Source of the DNA: an uncultured Ruminococcus sp.
GTDB taxonomy: Bacteria > Bacillota > Clostridia > Oscillospirales > Ruminococcaceae
Assembly (NCBI GenBank): GCA_946186215.1
Contig: CAMHMM010000065.1
Coordinates: 1 to 8,788, forward strand
DNA length: 8,788 nt
Direction: 5' to 3'
The notes under the pieces are model-generated. The model was not told the DNA's origin. It was given only the letters and a program-made list of their open reading frames with translations, and searched no databases. A program made the position numbers and the translations under genes. Every line of letters starts with the position of its first letter. Positions within the stretch are counted from its first letter, which is position 1. Shown piece by piece: positions 1 through 6,115 of the stretch.

Positions 1-14
1 TATATAATGTTGAA

Positions 15-52
15 TTTGCATATCGCGGACTTTTGCCGCTTTACTATGCAAA
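15..52. repeat. Imperfect inverted repeat at left edge
   Basis: TTTGCATA (15-22) is the exact reverse complement of TATGCAAA (45-52). Inside it, GCGG (25-28) pairs with CCGC (36-39) around a 7-nt loop, giving a bulged hairpin. No clear T-run follows, so it is only weakly terminator-like. Its role is unknown. It could be the end of a transcript entering from the left or a protein-binding site. Confidence 0.4.
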
Positions 53-99
53 AATTTATGCTTTCAAAATTGTATGCTTAGTGCAAAATTATAATAGTC

Positions 100-217
100 A
101 TAAAAGTTCCGAGCCACAAAAGTGTGTTTTATGACAAATAAAAGTACGGATGAAAGTGGTATAAAAAGTTTCGGGTTACAAATAAGAGTTACCATTATAA
201 TGAAAGTGCGGATAGCT
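100..217. repeat. Degenerate tandem repeat, about 61 bp period
   Basis: Two diverged copies start at 100 and 161. The first 21 bases of each match at about 17 positions (ATAAAAGTTCCGAGCCACAAA against a copy with one extra A). A second conserved core, AAAGTACGGAT (141-151), recurs as AAAGTGCGGAT (203-213). All four elements can be read as one motif, roughly ATAAAAGTnCGGAT, at 100, 138, 161 and 200, with a fifth weaker copy at 349-361. This lies upstream of and around the operon promoter. It may be an array of regulator sites or a decayed minisatellite. Confidence 0.45.
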
Positions 218-256
218 GCCGGTCTTACCGGCCGGGAGGGTGCAGGCACTGCCTGC
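218..256. other. Two small adjacent hairpins
   Basis: GCCGG (218-222) pairs with CCGGC (228-232) over a 5-nt loop. GCAGGC (242-247) pairs with GCCTGC (251-256) over a 3-nt loop. They lie just upstream of the promoter at 264-292 and have no following T-run. They could be the remains of a terminator or part of a regulatory region. I see no coding potential in 1-371. Confidence 0.3.
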
Positions 257-263
257 TGGGTGC

Positions 264-292
264 TTGCAATTGCAGAAGAAATGTGGTAGAAT
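264..292 (+). promoter_or_regulatory. Sigma-A-type promoter for operon 1
   Basis: TTGCAA at 264-269 is separated by 17 nt from TAGAAT at 287-292. TGG directly before the -10 gives an extended -10 element. Transcription would start near 299, leaving a leader of about 85 nt before the ATG at 384. The leader contains a small CGGGC-ttt-GCCCG hairpin (317-329). Confidence 0.55.
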
Positions 293-383
293 ATATTTCG
301 GAAGCTTTCGTTTATGCGGGCTTTGCCCGGCTAAGTGAAAAAACAGAAATAAAAGTTTCAGACTGCAAGAGGTGAAGATCAGG

Positions 384-848
384 ATGTGTCTTATCTGCGA
401 CAGGATAGAAATGATAAAAAACGGCACCAATCCGTATTTTGTTAAAGAGCTTGATACAGGGTATGTGGTCATAGGCGATAATCAGCATTTTTACGGGTAT
501 ACACTATTCTTATATAAATCACATGGTGAAGTGACCGAGCTTTTTCACCTTGACAAGTCGGAAAGGGCAAGGTTCATGTACGAGATGTCCGCAGTAGCCG
601 AGGCTGCGTCAAGGGCATTCGGTGCTGAAAAAATGAATTACGAGCTTCTGGGCATGGGGGATGCACATCTGCACTGGCATCTGTACCCGCGCAGAACAGG
701 TGATATCGGCGAATACGGGAATCATGGAAAAGGCCCCGTGTGGTGGTACCCTATGGAGAAAATGTATTCAGACGATAACCGCCCCGATGAAAAGCAGCTT
801 TCGGAAATGAAGCAGAAGCTTCTCACCGAGCTGGAAAAACTGCTCTGA
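384..848 (+). CDS. HIT-family (histidine triad) protein
   Basis: A 154-residue histidine-triad protein, probably a nucleotide phosphate hydrolase or nucleotidyl transferase of the Ap4A-hydrolase-like group acting in the cytosol. The triad HLHWHLYPR is present (H95, H97, H99; the middle His is the family nucleophile), and an N-terminal CLIC (C2, C5) resembles the zinc-binding Cys pair of many bacterial HIT proteins. I chose ATG 384 over an in-frame GTG at 372. AGAGGTGA ends 8 nt before the ATG, and starting here puts the Cys pair at the very N-terminus, as usual in the family. It is the first gene of a six-gene operon, 20 nt before the deformylase-like gene. The family and active site are clear. 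The substrate cannot be told from sequence. Confidence 0.88.
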   Translation: MCLICDRIEMIKNGTNPYFVKELDTGYVVIGDNQHFYGYTLFLYKSHGEVTELFHLDKSERARFMYEMSAVAEAASRAFGAEKMNYELLGMGDAHLHWHLYPRRTGDIGEYGNHGKGPVWWYPMEKMYSDDNRPDEKQLSEMKQKLLTELEKLL

Positions 849-868
849 GCAGATTTTAAGAGGTAAAT

Positions 869-1282
869 ATGGTAAGAGAGATAGTACACGATCCGTTCAT
901 GCTCAAAATAAGATCGGCTGATACCACAGCAGAGGATAACCCAACTGCACAGGATCTTGCGGATACGCTGGTATTCCACAAAAAAGGTTGTGTGGGAATG
1001 GCCGCAAATATGATCGGTGTCCATAAGAGAATAATTGCATTTTTCGATAATTCCAAGGTGACGGTTATGTTTGATCCCGAGATCATACAGAGATCGCAGC
1101 CCTATGAAACAAAAGAAGGGTGTCTTTCCCTTGTGGGCGATCCGCGGCCTGTGACACGGTATAAGAGCATAAAGGTGCGCTTTGCGGATAAATACAGGAA
1201 GGTGCATGAAAAAAGATACAGCGGCATCACTGCGCAGATAATACAGCACGAGATCGACCACTGCAACGGTGTTCTTATATGA
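869..1282 (+). CDS. def: Peptide deformylase-like protein with variant motif I
   Basis: A 137-residue protein of the peptide deformylase family, metal enzymes that remove the formyl group from nascent proteins. Motif II, EGCLS (83-87, ligand C85), and motif III, HEIDH (127-131, ligands H127 and H131, catalytic E128), are intact. Motif I reads CVGMAANMIG (41-50) instead of the usual GxGLAAxQxG. The Gln that stabilises the oxyanion in classical enzymes aligns with M48, and the first Gly with C41. The protein stops almost directly after motif III, so it lacks the C-terminal helix of longer enzymes. A Shine-Dalgarno TAAGAGGT precedes ATG 869, and the stop overlaps the next start by 4 nt. It may be an accessory deformylase or a related amidase; family membership is certain, exact activity is not. 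Confidence 0.85.
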   Translation: MVREIVHDPFMLKIRSADTTAEDNPTAQDLADTLVFHKKGCVGMAANMIGVHKRIIAFFDNSKVTVMFDPEIIQRSQPYETKEGCLSLVGDPRPVTRYKSIKVRFADKYRKVHEKRYSGITAQIIQHEIDHCNGVLI

Positions 1283-1596
1283 ATATACTGTTTGTGTGCA
1301 GCCGAAACAAGCGGCGCAGTCTCACTGCGGAAAAAATATTCGACGGCGTGAATGGCCACCATGTGCGTTCTGCAGGGACGGAGAACGATTCGCGTGTGAA
1401 GGTGACTGCGGGGCTCATCGGATGGGCTGATCTTGTGATATGCTTTGAAAAGAAGCATCTGCGGCGGCTCAGGGAGAAATATCCCGATGAGATGAGCGCA
1501 AAGCGGACAGCCACTCTCAATATCCCCGATGAATACTGCTATATGGATGATGATCTTGTTGATATACTGCACAGCTGTGCGGATGAATATATGTGA
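1279..1596 (+). CDS. Low-molecular-weight protein tyrosine phosphatase-like protein
   Basis: A 105-residue protein resembling the short group of predicted protein tyrosine phosphatases. The N-terminal beta strand MNILFVC leads into the phosphate-binding loop C7-SRNKR-R13-S14, which fits the CX5R(S/T) signature, with C7 as likely nucleophile. A downstream acidic segment (IPDEYCYMDDDLVDIL, about residues 79-94) sits where the family has its general-acid Asp. It is shorter than classical enzymes of about 150 residues. Its ATG lies inside the last codons of the deformylase-like gene (ATGA overlap), implying translational coupling. Phosphatase activity is inferred from the signature only; the substrate (phosphotyrosine, phosphoarginine or other) is unknown. 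Confidence 0.8.
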   Translation: MNILFVCSRNKRRSLTAEKIFDGVNGHHVRSAGTENDSRVKVTAGLIGWADLVICFEKKHLRRLREKYPDEMSAKRTATLNIPDEYCYMDDDLVDILHSCADEYM

Positions 1597-1607
1597 GGTG
1601 CATTGAA

Positions 1608-2276
1608 ATGAATGATAACAGCTCGGCATACAATGCCTGTGTCTACGATGAAAACATAGTAAATACCCTGCCGTATTACAGAGAGTACAGTGTGCAGATA
1701 ATGGATGTGCTGAGGGCAACAGGCCGCAAAAACATAAGCTGGCTCGATACGGGCTGCGGCACGGGCACACTGGCTGAAAATGCACTTAAAATACGGGATG
1801 ATATCAGCTTTACCCTTTGCGATCCTTCACAGAAAATGCTTGATATCGCAATGGAAAAGCTGGAAGGCAGGAATGTACGGTTTATCTGCGCATCCTCGCA
1901 GGAGCTTGATATCGAGAACGAATTTGATATCGTAACTGCGGTGCAGTGTCATCACTATCTGAGCCCGCAGGAGCGTGAGACAGCCGTCGGAAAGTGTTTT
2001 CGTGCGCTGAAAAAGGGCGGGATATTCGTGACATTTGAGAATATCAGGCTGTCTGCAGATGAAAGCGATGCCATCGGGATTAAACGGTGGACACAGTTTA
2101 TGGGCGATCACGGAATGACACCCGAGCAGATAGAGCATCACACCTCCAGACGATTCAGAGAAGTCTTTCCGATAACAGTTGACGAGCACCTGAAGCTGCT
2201 TGCAAAATGCGGCTTTGCCACCGCGGATATCCTGTGGGCATCGTATATGCAGGCAGGGTTCTGGGCGATAAAGTGA
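1608..2276 (+). CDS. Class I SAM-dependent methyltransferase
   Basis: A 222-residue Rossmann-fold methyltransferase. SAM motif I is LDTGCGTGTL (glycine-rich loop, from about residue 46), the acidic residue at the end of the second strand is D72 in TLCDPS, and motif IV/post-I follows as EFDIVTAVQCHHYL. The C-terminal half (KKGGIFVTFENIRL and onward) has the usual strand layout. I chose ATG 1608 because TGAGGTG ends 7 nt upstream; the in-frame GTG at 1593 overlaps the previous stop and has no Shine-Dalgarno. It belongs to the same operon as the phosphatase-like gene (11-nt gap) and the SUKH gene (12-nt gap). The SAM-binding fold is clear, but nothing in the sequence tells whether the substrate is a small molecule, protein or RNA. 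Confidence 0.85.
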   Translation: MNDNSSAYNACVYDENIVNTLPYYREYSVQIMDVLRATGRKNISWLDTGCGTGTLAENALKIRDDISFTLCDPSQKMLDIAMEKLEGRNVRFICASSQELDIENEFDIVTAVQCHHYLSPQERETAVGKCFRALKKGGIFVTFENIRLSADESDAIGIKRWTQFMGDHGMTPEQIEHHTSRRFREVFPITVDEHLKLLAKCGFATADILWASYMQAGFWAIK

Positions 2277-2288
2277 ACAGGAGAAATT

Positions 2289-2747
2289 ATGTTTGATAAA
2301 TTTACGGTATGGGCAAAAAACAACGGCTGGAATATCATAGCTTCATCCGGGAAGACGGAACTGCCCGAGAATATAAAAACCAGATATGATATACCTGAAA
2401 AATGGTATCAGTTTGTCTCGGCGTTAAGGGTATGCGAAGATAAGACGGCGACAAAATGGTTTCTGACACCGGGGGATTTTCTTCCCCGCGAGGATGGGTT
2501 CCAATGGAATGAATTTGAGCTTATGAGCCTTGAATATGCTAACGATGAAAGCAGCATCACGGCATTCTGGGACAGGCATCTGCCGGTATTTATGTCGGTG
2601 GACGGAGAATATTCCTATTATGCGGTAGATACAGAGAGCGGAAAAGTCGTAAACGGCTGTGAGCCGGAATTTGAGGATGTGACCGTGGCGGCAGACAGCT
2701 TTGAGGAATTTATCGGTAAGATAATTTCAGGCGAAATAGTTCTGTGA
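2289..2747 (+). CDS. SMI1/KNR4 (SUKH) family protein, putative immunity protein
   Basis: A 152-residue protein with the layout of the SUKH superfamily: N-terminal LPENIKTRYDIPEKWYQFV (25-43), a central W57-to-W73 segment with PGDF, then WDRHLPVFMSVDGEY and YYAVDTESGKVV (94-121), and a final SFEEFIGKI (137-145). Bacterial SUKH proteins often act as immunity proteins against polymorphic or contact-dependent nuclease toxins, and commonly occur as orphan copies without the toxin. No toxin gene is visible in this window. AGGAGA precedes ATG 2289. It sits in operon 1 between the methyltransferase and an unrecognised acidic protein. Family assignment rests on pattern resemblance, not an alignment, so it is likely but not certain. 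An immunity role is inference. Confidence 0.7.
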   Translation: MFDKFTVWAKNNGWNIIASSGKTELPENIKTRYDIPEKWYQFVSALRVCEDKTATKWFLTPGDFLPREDGFQWNEFELMSLEYANDESSITAFWDRHLPVFMSVDGEYSYYAVDTESGKVVNGCEPEFEDVTVAADSFEEFIGKIISGEIVL

Positions 2748-2768
2748 CGGACGATCAGAGGGAATATA

Positions 2769-3107
2769 ATGCAGATCACTGATAACAACAGGGAAGTCAC
2801 CTATAACGGTGAGGATATCATAAACATCCTCAAGGAGATAAACTATATCCTCATCTCGCTCCATGATATGGGAAGCTATTATGCCGGGGGCATAAGCGAA
2901 AACAGGAAGGAGTATGAGAGGGAAACAACTGCGTTTATAGATGATTCAAGAATATGTGACAGACTGGCGGCTGTCAGGGCAAGACTGTCCGCAGGTTTTG
3001 ATCTTTCAGCAGGAGAGGACGATACGGATGACCTTGAAAGAGCCTGCTCGGATATCAGTTACTGGCGCAGACCGGGTGACTTTTCGGATAAATTCTGGGT
3101 GAAATGA
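2769..3107 (+). CDS. Hypothetical acidic protein, last gene of operon 1
   Basis: I do not recognise this 112-residue protein. It is rich in Asp/Glu and predicted largely helical, with LKEINYILISLHDMGSYYAGG (20-40 region), a middle helix with basic residues (ICDRLAAVRARL) and a C-terminal YWRRPGDFSDKFW segment. It has no signal peptide, membrane segment or obvious catalytic motif. AGAGGGAA lies upstream of ATG 2769, 21 nt after the SUKH gene, and a terminator-like hairpin follows about 30 nt after its stop, so it is a genuine last gene of the operon. Its place directly after a SUKH gene and its small acidic nature would fit an immunity-type or SUKH-partner protein. That is guesswork from context. 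Confidence 0.7.
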   Translation: MQITDNNREVTYNGEDIINILKEINYILISLHDMGSYYAGGISENRKEYERETTAFIDDSRICDRLAAVRARLSAGFDLSAGEDDTDDLERACSDISYWRRPGDFSDKFWVK

Positions 3108-3137
3108 TACTATTTTGTATATGTATATATATATTCT

Positions 3138-3173
3138 GCCGCTTTTTCCCTGTTTATGACGGGGAAAAGCGGC
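3138..3173 (+). terminator. Terminator-like hairpin closing operon 1
   Basis: GCCGCTTTTTCCC (3138-3150) pairs with GGGGAAAAGCGGC (3161-3173) over a 10-nt loop: 13 pairs with one G-U wobble. The following GTGTTTCATT is only modestly T-rich. It lies 30 nt after the last stop codon. The rest of the gap up to 3289 contains an alternating TATATA stretch (about 3118-3134) but nothing else I can name. Confidence 0.65.
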
Positions 3174-3289
3174 GTGTTTCATTATCAGTGCGATGGAGCT
3201 GTCACGCTTTTGGGCTGATGAGAAGCGGATATGTGCAGAAAATATATAATGTCTCTGATTCGCGGTACCGATTTGTTTAATTACACATA

Positions 3290-3318
3290 TTGACACATGA
3301 TGTTTATGCGTGTATAAT
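3290..3318 (+). promoter_or_regulatory. Consensus sigma-A promoter for synthase/GntR/GNAT operon
   Basis: TTGACA (3290-3295), 17-nt spacer, TATAAT (3313-3318): a perfect match to the housekeeping consensus. The start of transcription would be near 3325, inside the palindrome at 3317-3328. A promoter this strong with an operator over its -10/+1 fits control by a repressor. Confidence 0.8.
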
Positions 3319-3328
3319 TGTATACAAT
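3317..3328. promoter_or_regulatory. Palindromic operator candidate ATTGTATACAAT
   Basis: A perfect 12-bp palindrome that overlaps the last bases of the -10 box and the expected transcription start. Its TnGT/ACnA half sites are those known for FadR/FCD-type GntR regulators, and a GntR/FCD gene lies in the same operon (4760-5422), suggesting autoregulation. The inner 10 bp recur exactly at 7978-7987. Confidence 0.6.
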
Positions 3329-3389
3329 GATACATTAATACGAACATACAATACAAGACGCAAGAAAGCTGTACAAAGGAGGAGCCGAT

Positions 3390-4758
3390 ATGAACCACAC
3401 AATGCCCGAGATAAGTCTCAGCCGCCGCACCAATCTGCTTGATTTCGATACCTATGAGTATGAGCTGCAGGAGGTGGAGCGCCCCGAGCTTTTCCGTGAT
3501 ATGTTCCCCTATACCGAGGTGCCCAAGGTAGCATATAACTACCGCCATGTGCCGATGAATATGCCCGAGAACATATATATCACCGACACCACATTCCGTG
3601 ACCACGGCGCAGATGGTGGATATATTCAGGATGCTCCACCGCCTCGGAGGGGAAAAGGGCATAATCAGGCAGACGGAGTTTTTCGTCTATTCCAAAAGCG
3701 ACCGTGATGCCCTTGAACAGTGCATGGCACTGGGTTATGAATTTCCTGAGATCACCACATGGATAAGAGCGAGCAAGAAGGATTTTGACCTTGTCCGTGA
3801 TATCGGCGTTAAGGAAACGGGTATCCTTGTATCCTGCTCCGATCATCATATTTTCAATAAAATGGGGCTCAACAGAGGGCAGGCGATGGATAAATATCTG
3901 GGCATTGTAAAGGAATGCATCAGTGCAGGCCTGCGCCCGAGATGCCATTTTGAGGATATCACCCGTGCGGATTTCTACGGCTTCGTAGTTCCCTTTGCGA
4001 TAGAGCTCCGCAAGCTTTCCGAGGAAAGCGGCGTTCCCATAAAGATCCGTGCCTGTGATACTATGGGTTACGGTATTCCCTACCCCGGTGCTGCGCTTCC
4101 GAGAAGCGTGTCAGGCATAATCTACGGCCTTCAGCATTATGCAGGCTTTTCAAGCGATATGCTGGAGTGGCACGGGCATAATGATTTCTACAAGGCTGTC
4201 ACGAATGCCGCTACTGCATGGCTTTACGGCGCGGGTGCGGTGAACTGCTCGCTTCTGGGTATCGGGGAGCGCACAGGAAATGTGCCTCTGGAGGCAATGG
4301 TGTTTGAGTACGCATCTCTCAGGGGAACGCTCGATGGGATGGACACAAGAGTTATCACCGAGATCGCCGATTACATCGTGAACGAAACGCATTACGATCT
4401 GCCGCCCATGACTCCCTTTGTGGGCAAAAGCTTCAATGTCACCCGTGCGGGCATCCATGCAGACGGGCTGATGAAGGATGAGGAGATATACAATATATTC
4501 GACACGGACGGACTTCTGGGCAGACCGCCCTATGTATCCGTCAGCGCATCATCAGGCCTTGCGGGGATCGCTTGCTGGATAAACAATTATTTCCGTCTGT
4601 CGGGTGAAAATTCCGTTGACAAGAAGGATCCCGCCGTGGCAAAGATCAAGGAATGGGTGGATAAGGAGTATGAGGGCGGCCGTGTCACCGTGATAAGCGA
4701 TGATGAGCTTGAAGCACTGACCGCACAGTACCTGCCGCAGATATCGGGGAGGAAGTAA
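3390..4758 (+). pseudogene. 2-isopropylmalate/homocitrate/Re-citrate synthase-like gene, frameshifted
   Basis: A gene of the HMG-CoA-lyase-like (DRE-TIM metallolyase) acyl-transferase family: 2-isopropylmalate, homocitrate, citramalate and Re-citrate synthases, which condense acetyl-CoA with a 2-oxoacid. AAAGGAGGAG precedes ATG 3390. The first 71 residues run in one frame to the catalytic DTTFRD, then that frame degenerates and stops at 3707. The family sequence resumes in the +1 frame with TTAQMVDIF near 3601 and continues to 4758, keeping RCHFEDITRAD, the metal-binding HGHND (4171-4185) and GIGERTGN. The family normally has GQQ plus about five residues between the halves. Roughly 26 nt (3n+2) appear deleted, removing the catalytic Gly/Gln loop. 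The GTG at 3598 lacks a ribosome binding site. The long N-terminal FPYTEVP extension recalls Re-citrate synthases, but the substrate is uncertain. A sequencing or assembly error is possible. Confidence 0.8.
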
Positions 4759-4759
4759 A

Positions 4760-5422
4760 ATGCTGCTGGAGACCGATGACCGATCACTGAGGATACGGGT
4801 TTTCAACGCCATCGAAAACGCCATTCTTGACGGCGAGTACAAGGACGGGGACAGTCTCAACGAGCTGCGGCTGTCAAAGGAGCTGGGAGTCAGCAGAACG
4901 CCTGTACGCGAGGCGCTGATGCAGCTCGAGCTGGAAGGGCTTGTCCGCAATATACCCAATAAGGGCGCAGTCGTAGTCGGCGTTACCGAGCAGGATACCC
5001 ATGATATCTATGAGATACGCATCCGCATAGAGGGGCTCGCATCAAGGCTTTGCGCGGAGAATATCACCGATGATGAGCTTCACGCACTTGAACAGATAGT
5101 CGATCTTCAGGAATTCTATCTGATGAAGAACGATACCGAGCAGATATGGCGGCTCGACGGGGATTTTCACAAGATCATATATGATGCATCCAGAAGCCGC
5201 CCCCTGCGCTTTACCCTTTCAAATTTCCACAACTATATCAAAAAAGCCCGCGATATCTCCATGCAGACCGAGGGCAGGGCTGAAAAGACCGTTGCGGAGC
5301 ACTGTGCCATACTCAGCGCGATAAAGGAGCATAACGGCGAACTGGCGGAAAAGCTTACGGCGCAGCATATCTCCAATGCTGAGGATAATATTTTCAGAAA
5401 TAACGGAAATATCTGTCCATGA
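4760..5422 (+). CDS. GntR-family transcriptional regulator, FadR/FCD subfamily
   Basis: A 220-residue regulator with an N-terminal GntR winged helix (about 8-75; core LSKELGVSRTPVREAL) and a helical FCD ligand-binding domain (about 78-210). The FCD metal-site residues are visible: D133 and H137 in LDGDFHKII, H181 in EHCAIL and H203 in AQHIS. Such domains bind small carboxylic acids through a metal. Its ATG is one base after the synthase stop, with GGGGAGG upstream, so the two genes are co-transcribed. It probably responds to a substrate or product of the synthase and binds ATTGTATACAAT at the operon promoter. Family and fold are secure. The ligand is unknown. The gene is intact although its upstream partner is broken. 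Confidence 0.93.
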   Translation: MLLETDDRSLRIRVFNAIENAILDGEYKDGDSLNELRLSKELGVSRTPVREALMQLELEGLVRNIPNKGAVVVGVTEQDTHDIYEIRIRIEGLASRLCAENITDDELHALEQIVDLQEFYLMKNDTEQIWRLDGDFHKIIYDASRSRPLRFTLSNFHNYIKKARDISMQTEGRAEKTVAEHCAILSAIKEHNGELAEKLTAQHISNAEDNIFRNNGNICP

Positions 5423-5450
5423 AAATACGCGGCAGGATAAGGAGAACTGG

Positions 5451-5951
5451 ATGAAAATAATATACAGGGCTGCACATACCGGTGATGCCGATGCGATATT
5501 CGGGCTTGTACAGAATGCGATAAAGCAGATGGAAAGCAATAATATCTTCCAGTGGGACAGCATTTATCCCGACAAAGAGGATTTTGAGGATGATATCCGT
5601 AAAAACTGTGCATATGTGGGGCTCATTGATGAAAGGATCGCCGTGGTATATGCGCTGAACAGGGAATGCGACGAGCAGTACAGCTGCGGCAGCTGGCAGT
5701 ATGACGGCGATGATCATATCGTGATACACAGGCTCTGTGTTTCTCCGGAATTTCAGAATATGGGAGTTGCGGGTATCACCATGCGTCATATTGAGGATGA
5801 TATGCGCGGCCGCGGCATAAAGGCAATAAGGCTCGATGTGTTTTCGGAAAACCCGTATGCGGTCAGGCTGTATCAGAAAAACGGCTATCACAGAGTCGGT
5901 ACTGCAAACTGGCGCAAGGGCGAATTCTATCTGATGGAAAAGCTGCTGTAA
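5451..5951 (+). CDS. GNAT-family N-acetyltransferase
   Basis: A 166-residue GNAT acetyltransferase. The acetyl-CoA pyrophosphate loop is V97-SPEFQNMGVAG, matching the QxxGxG/A pattern (Q102, G105, A107), preceded by the HRLCV strand and followed by a helix. Motif B is ENPYAVRLYQKNGY (133-146). I start at ATG 5451 because AAGGAG lies 6 nt upstream; the longer in-frame start at 5376 would overlap the regulator by 47 nt and has no Shine-Dalgarno. It follows the GntR gene by 28 nt and precedes a strong hairpin, so it closes the operon. The acceptor is unknown; the sequence resembles generic small-molecule or toxin-resistance acetyltransferases rather than a ribosomal-protein enzyme. Confidence 0.9.
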   Translation: MKIIYRAAHTGDADAIFGLVQNAIKQMESNNIFQWDSIYPDKEDFEDDIRKNCAYVGLIDERIAVVYALNRECDEQYSCGSWQYDGDDHIVIHRLCVSPEFQNMGVAGITMRHIEDDMRGRGIKAIRLDVFSENPYAVRLYQKNGYHRVGTANWRKGEFYLMEKLL

Positions 5952-5957
5952 ATATCC

Positions 5958-5986
5958 TGCCCCCGTCCGGATCACGGACGGGGGCA
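5958..5986 (+). terminator. Strong GC-rich terminator hairpin
   Basis: TGCCCCCGTCCG (5958-5969) pairs perfectly with CGGACGGGGGCA (5975-5986) over the 5-nt loop GATCA. It starts 6 nt after the GNAT stop. The tail is TTCAGTATAATATGTCTTTTT, so the T-run is delayed. It lies between convergent operons. A weaker hairpin (6022-6028 with 6043-6049) may serve the opposite strand. I see nothing else in 5987-6115. Confidence 0.8.
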
Positions 5987-6115
5987 TTCAGTATAATATG
6001 TCTTTTTGTGGGGCATAGAAAGGGCTGATCTTATCACCATTTTCAGCTCATAACTTGATTTATGCATCTGAAAATCTATTAGAATAGCTGAATTCTTACT
6101 ATGCATATCATATAT

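Noticed and set aside
1..371. CRISPR array or phage attachment site
   Set aside because: The repeats here are short and diverged with unequal spacing, there are no cas, integrase or transposase genes, and no tRNA end is present.
176..472. 98-residue minus-strand open frame, hydrophobic N-terminal part
   Set aside because: It overlaps the HIT gene and the operon promoter, has no ribosome binding site, and its hydrophobicity comes from AT-rich non-coding DNA.
1102..1785. 227-residue minus-strand open frame
   Set aside because: It is antisense to the deformylase-like, phosphatase-like and methyltransferase genes, all of which carry clear motifs; rich in Cys/His/Pro as expected for a shadow frame.
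3585..3620. Programmed ribosomal frameshift joining the two synthase parts
   Set aside because: There is no slippery heptamer, and conserved loop residues are absent, so recoding would not restore the family sequence.
3006..3662. 218-residue minus-strand open frame across the 3108-3389 gap
   Set aside because: It is antisense to two genes, crosses the terminator hairpin and the promoter, and contains low-complexity IYIYIYK from the TATATA run.
3598..4758. 386-residue frame as an independent, complete gene starting at GTG 3598
   Set aside because: No Shine-Dalgarno precedes the GTG, and the frame begins in the middle of the TIM barrel just after the first catalytic strand. The upstream 71 residues clearly belong to the same protein.
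5376..5450. 25-residue N-terminal extension of the GNAT protein
   Set aside because: It would overlap the GntR gene, lacks a ribosome binding site, and the GNAT domain begins right at the ATG at 5451 with AAGGAG upstream.
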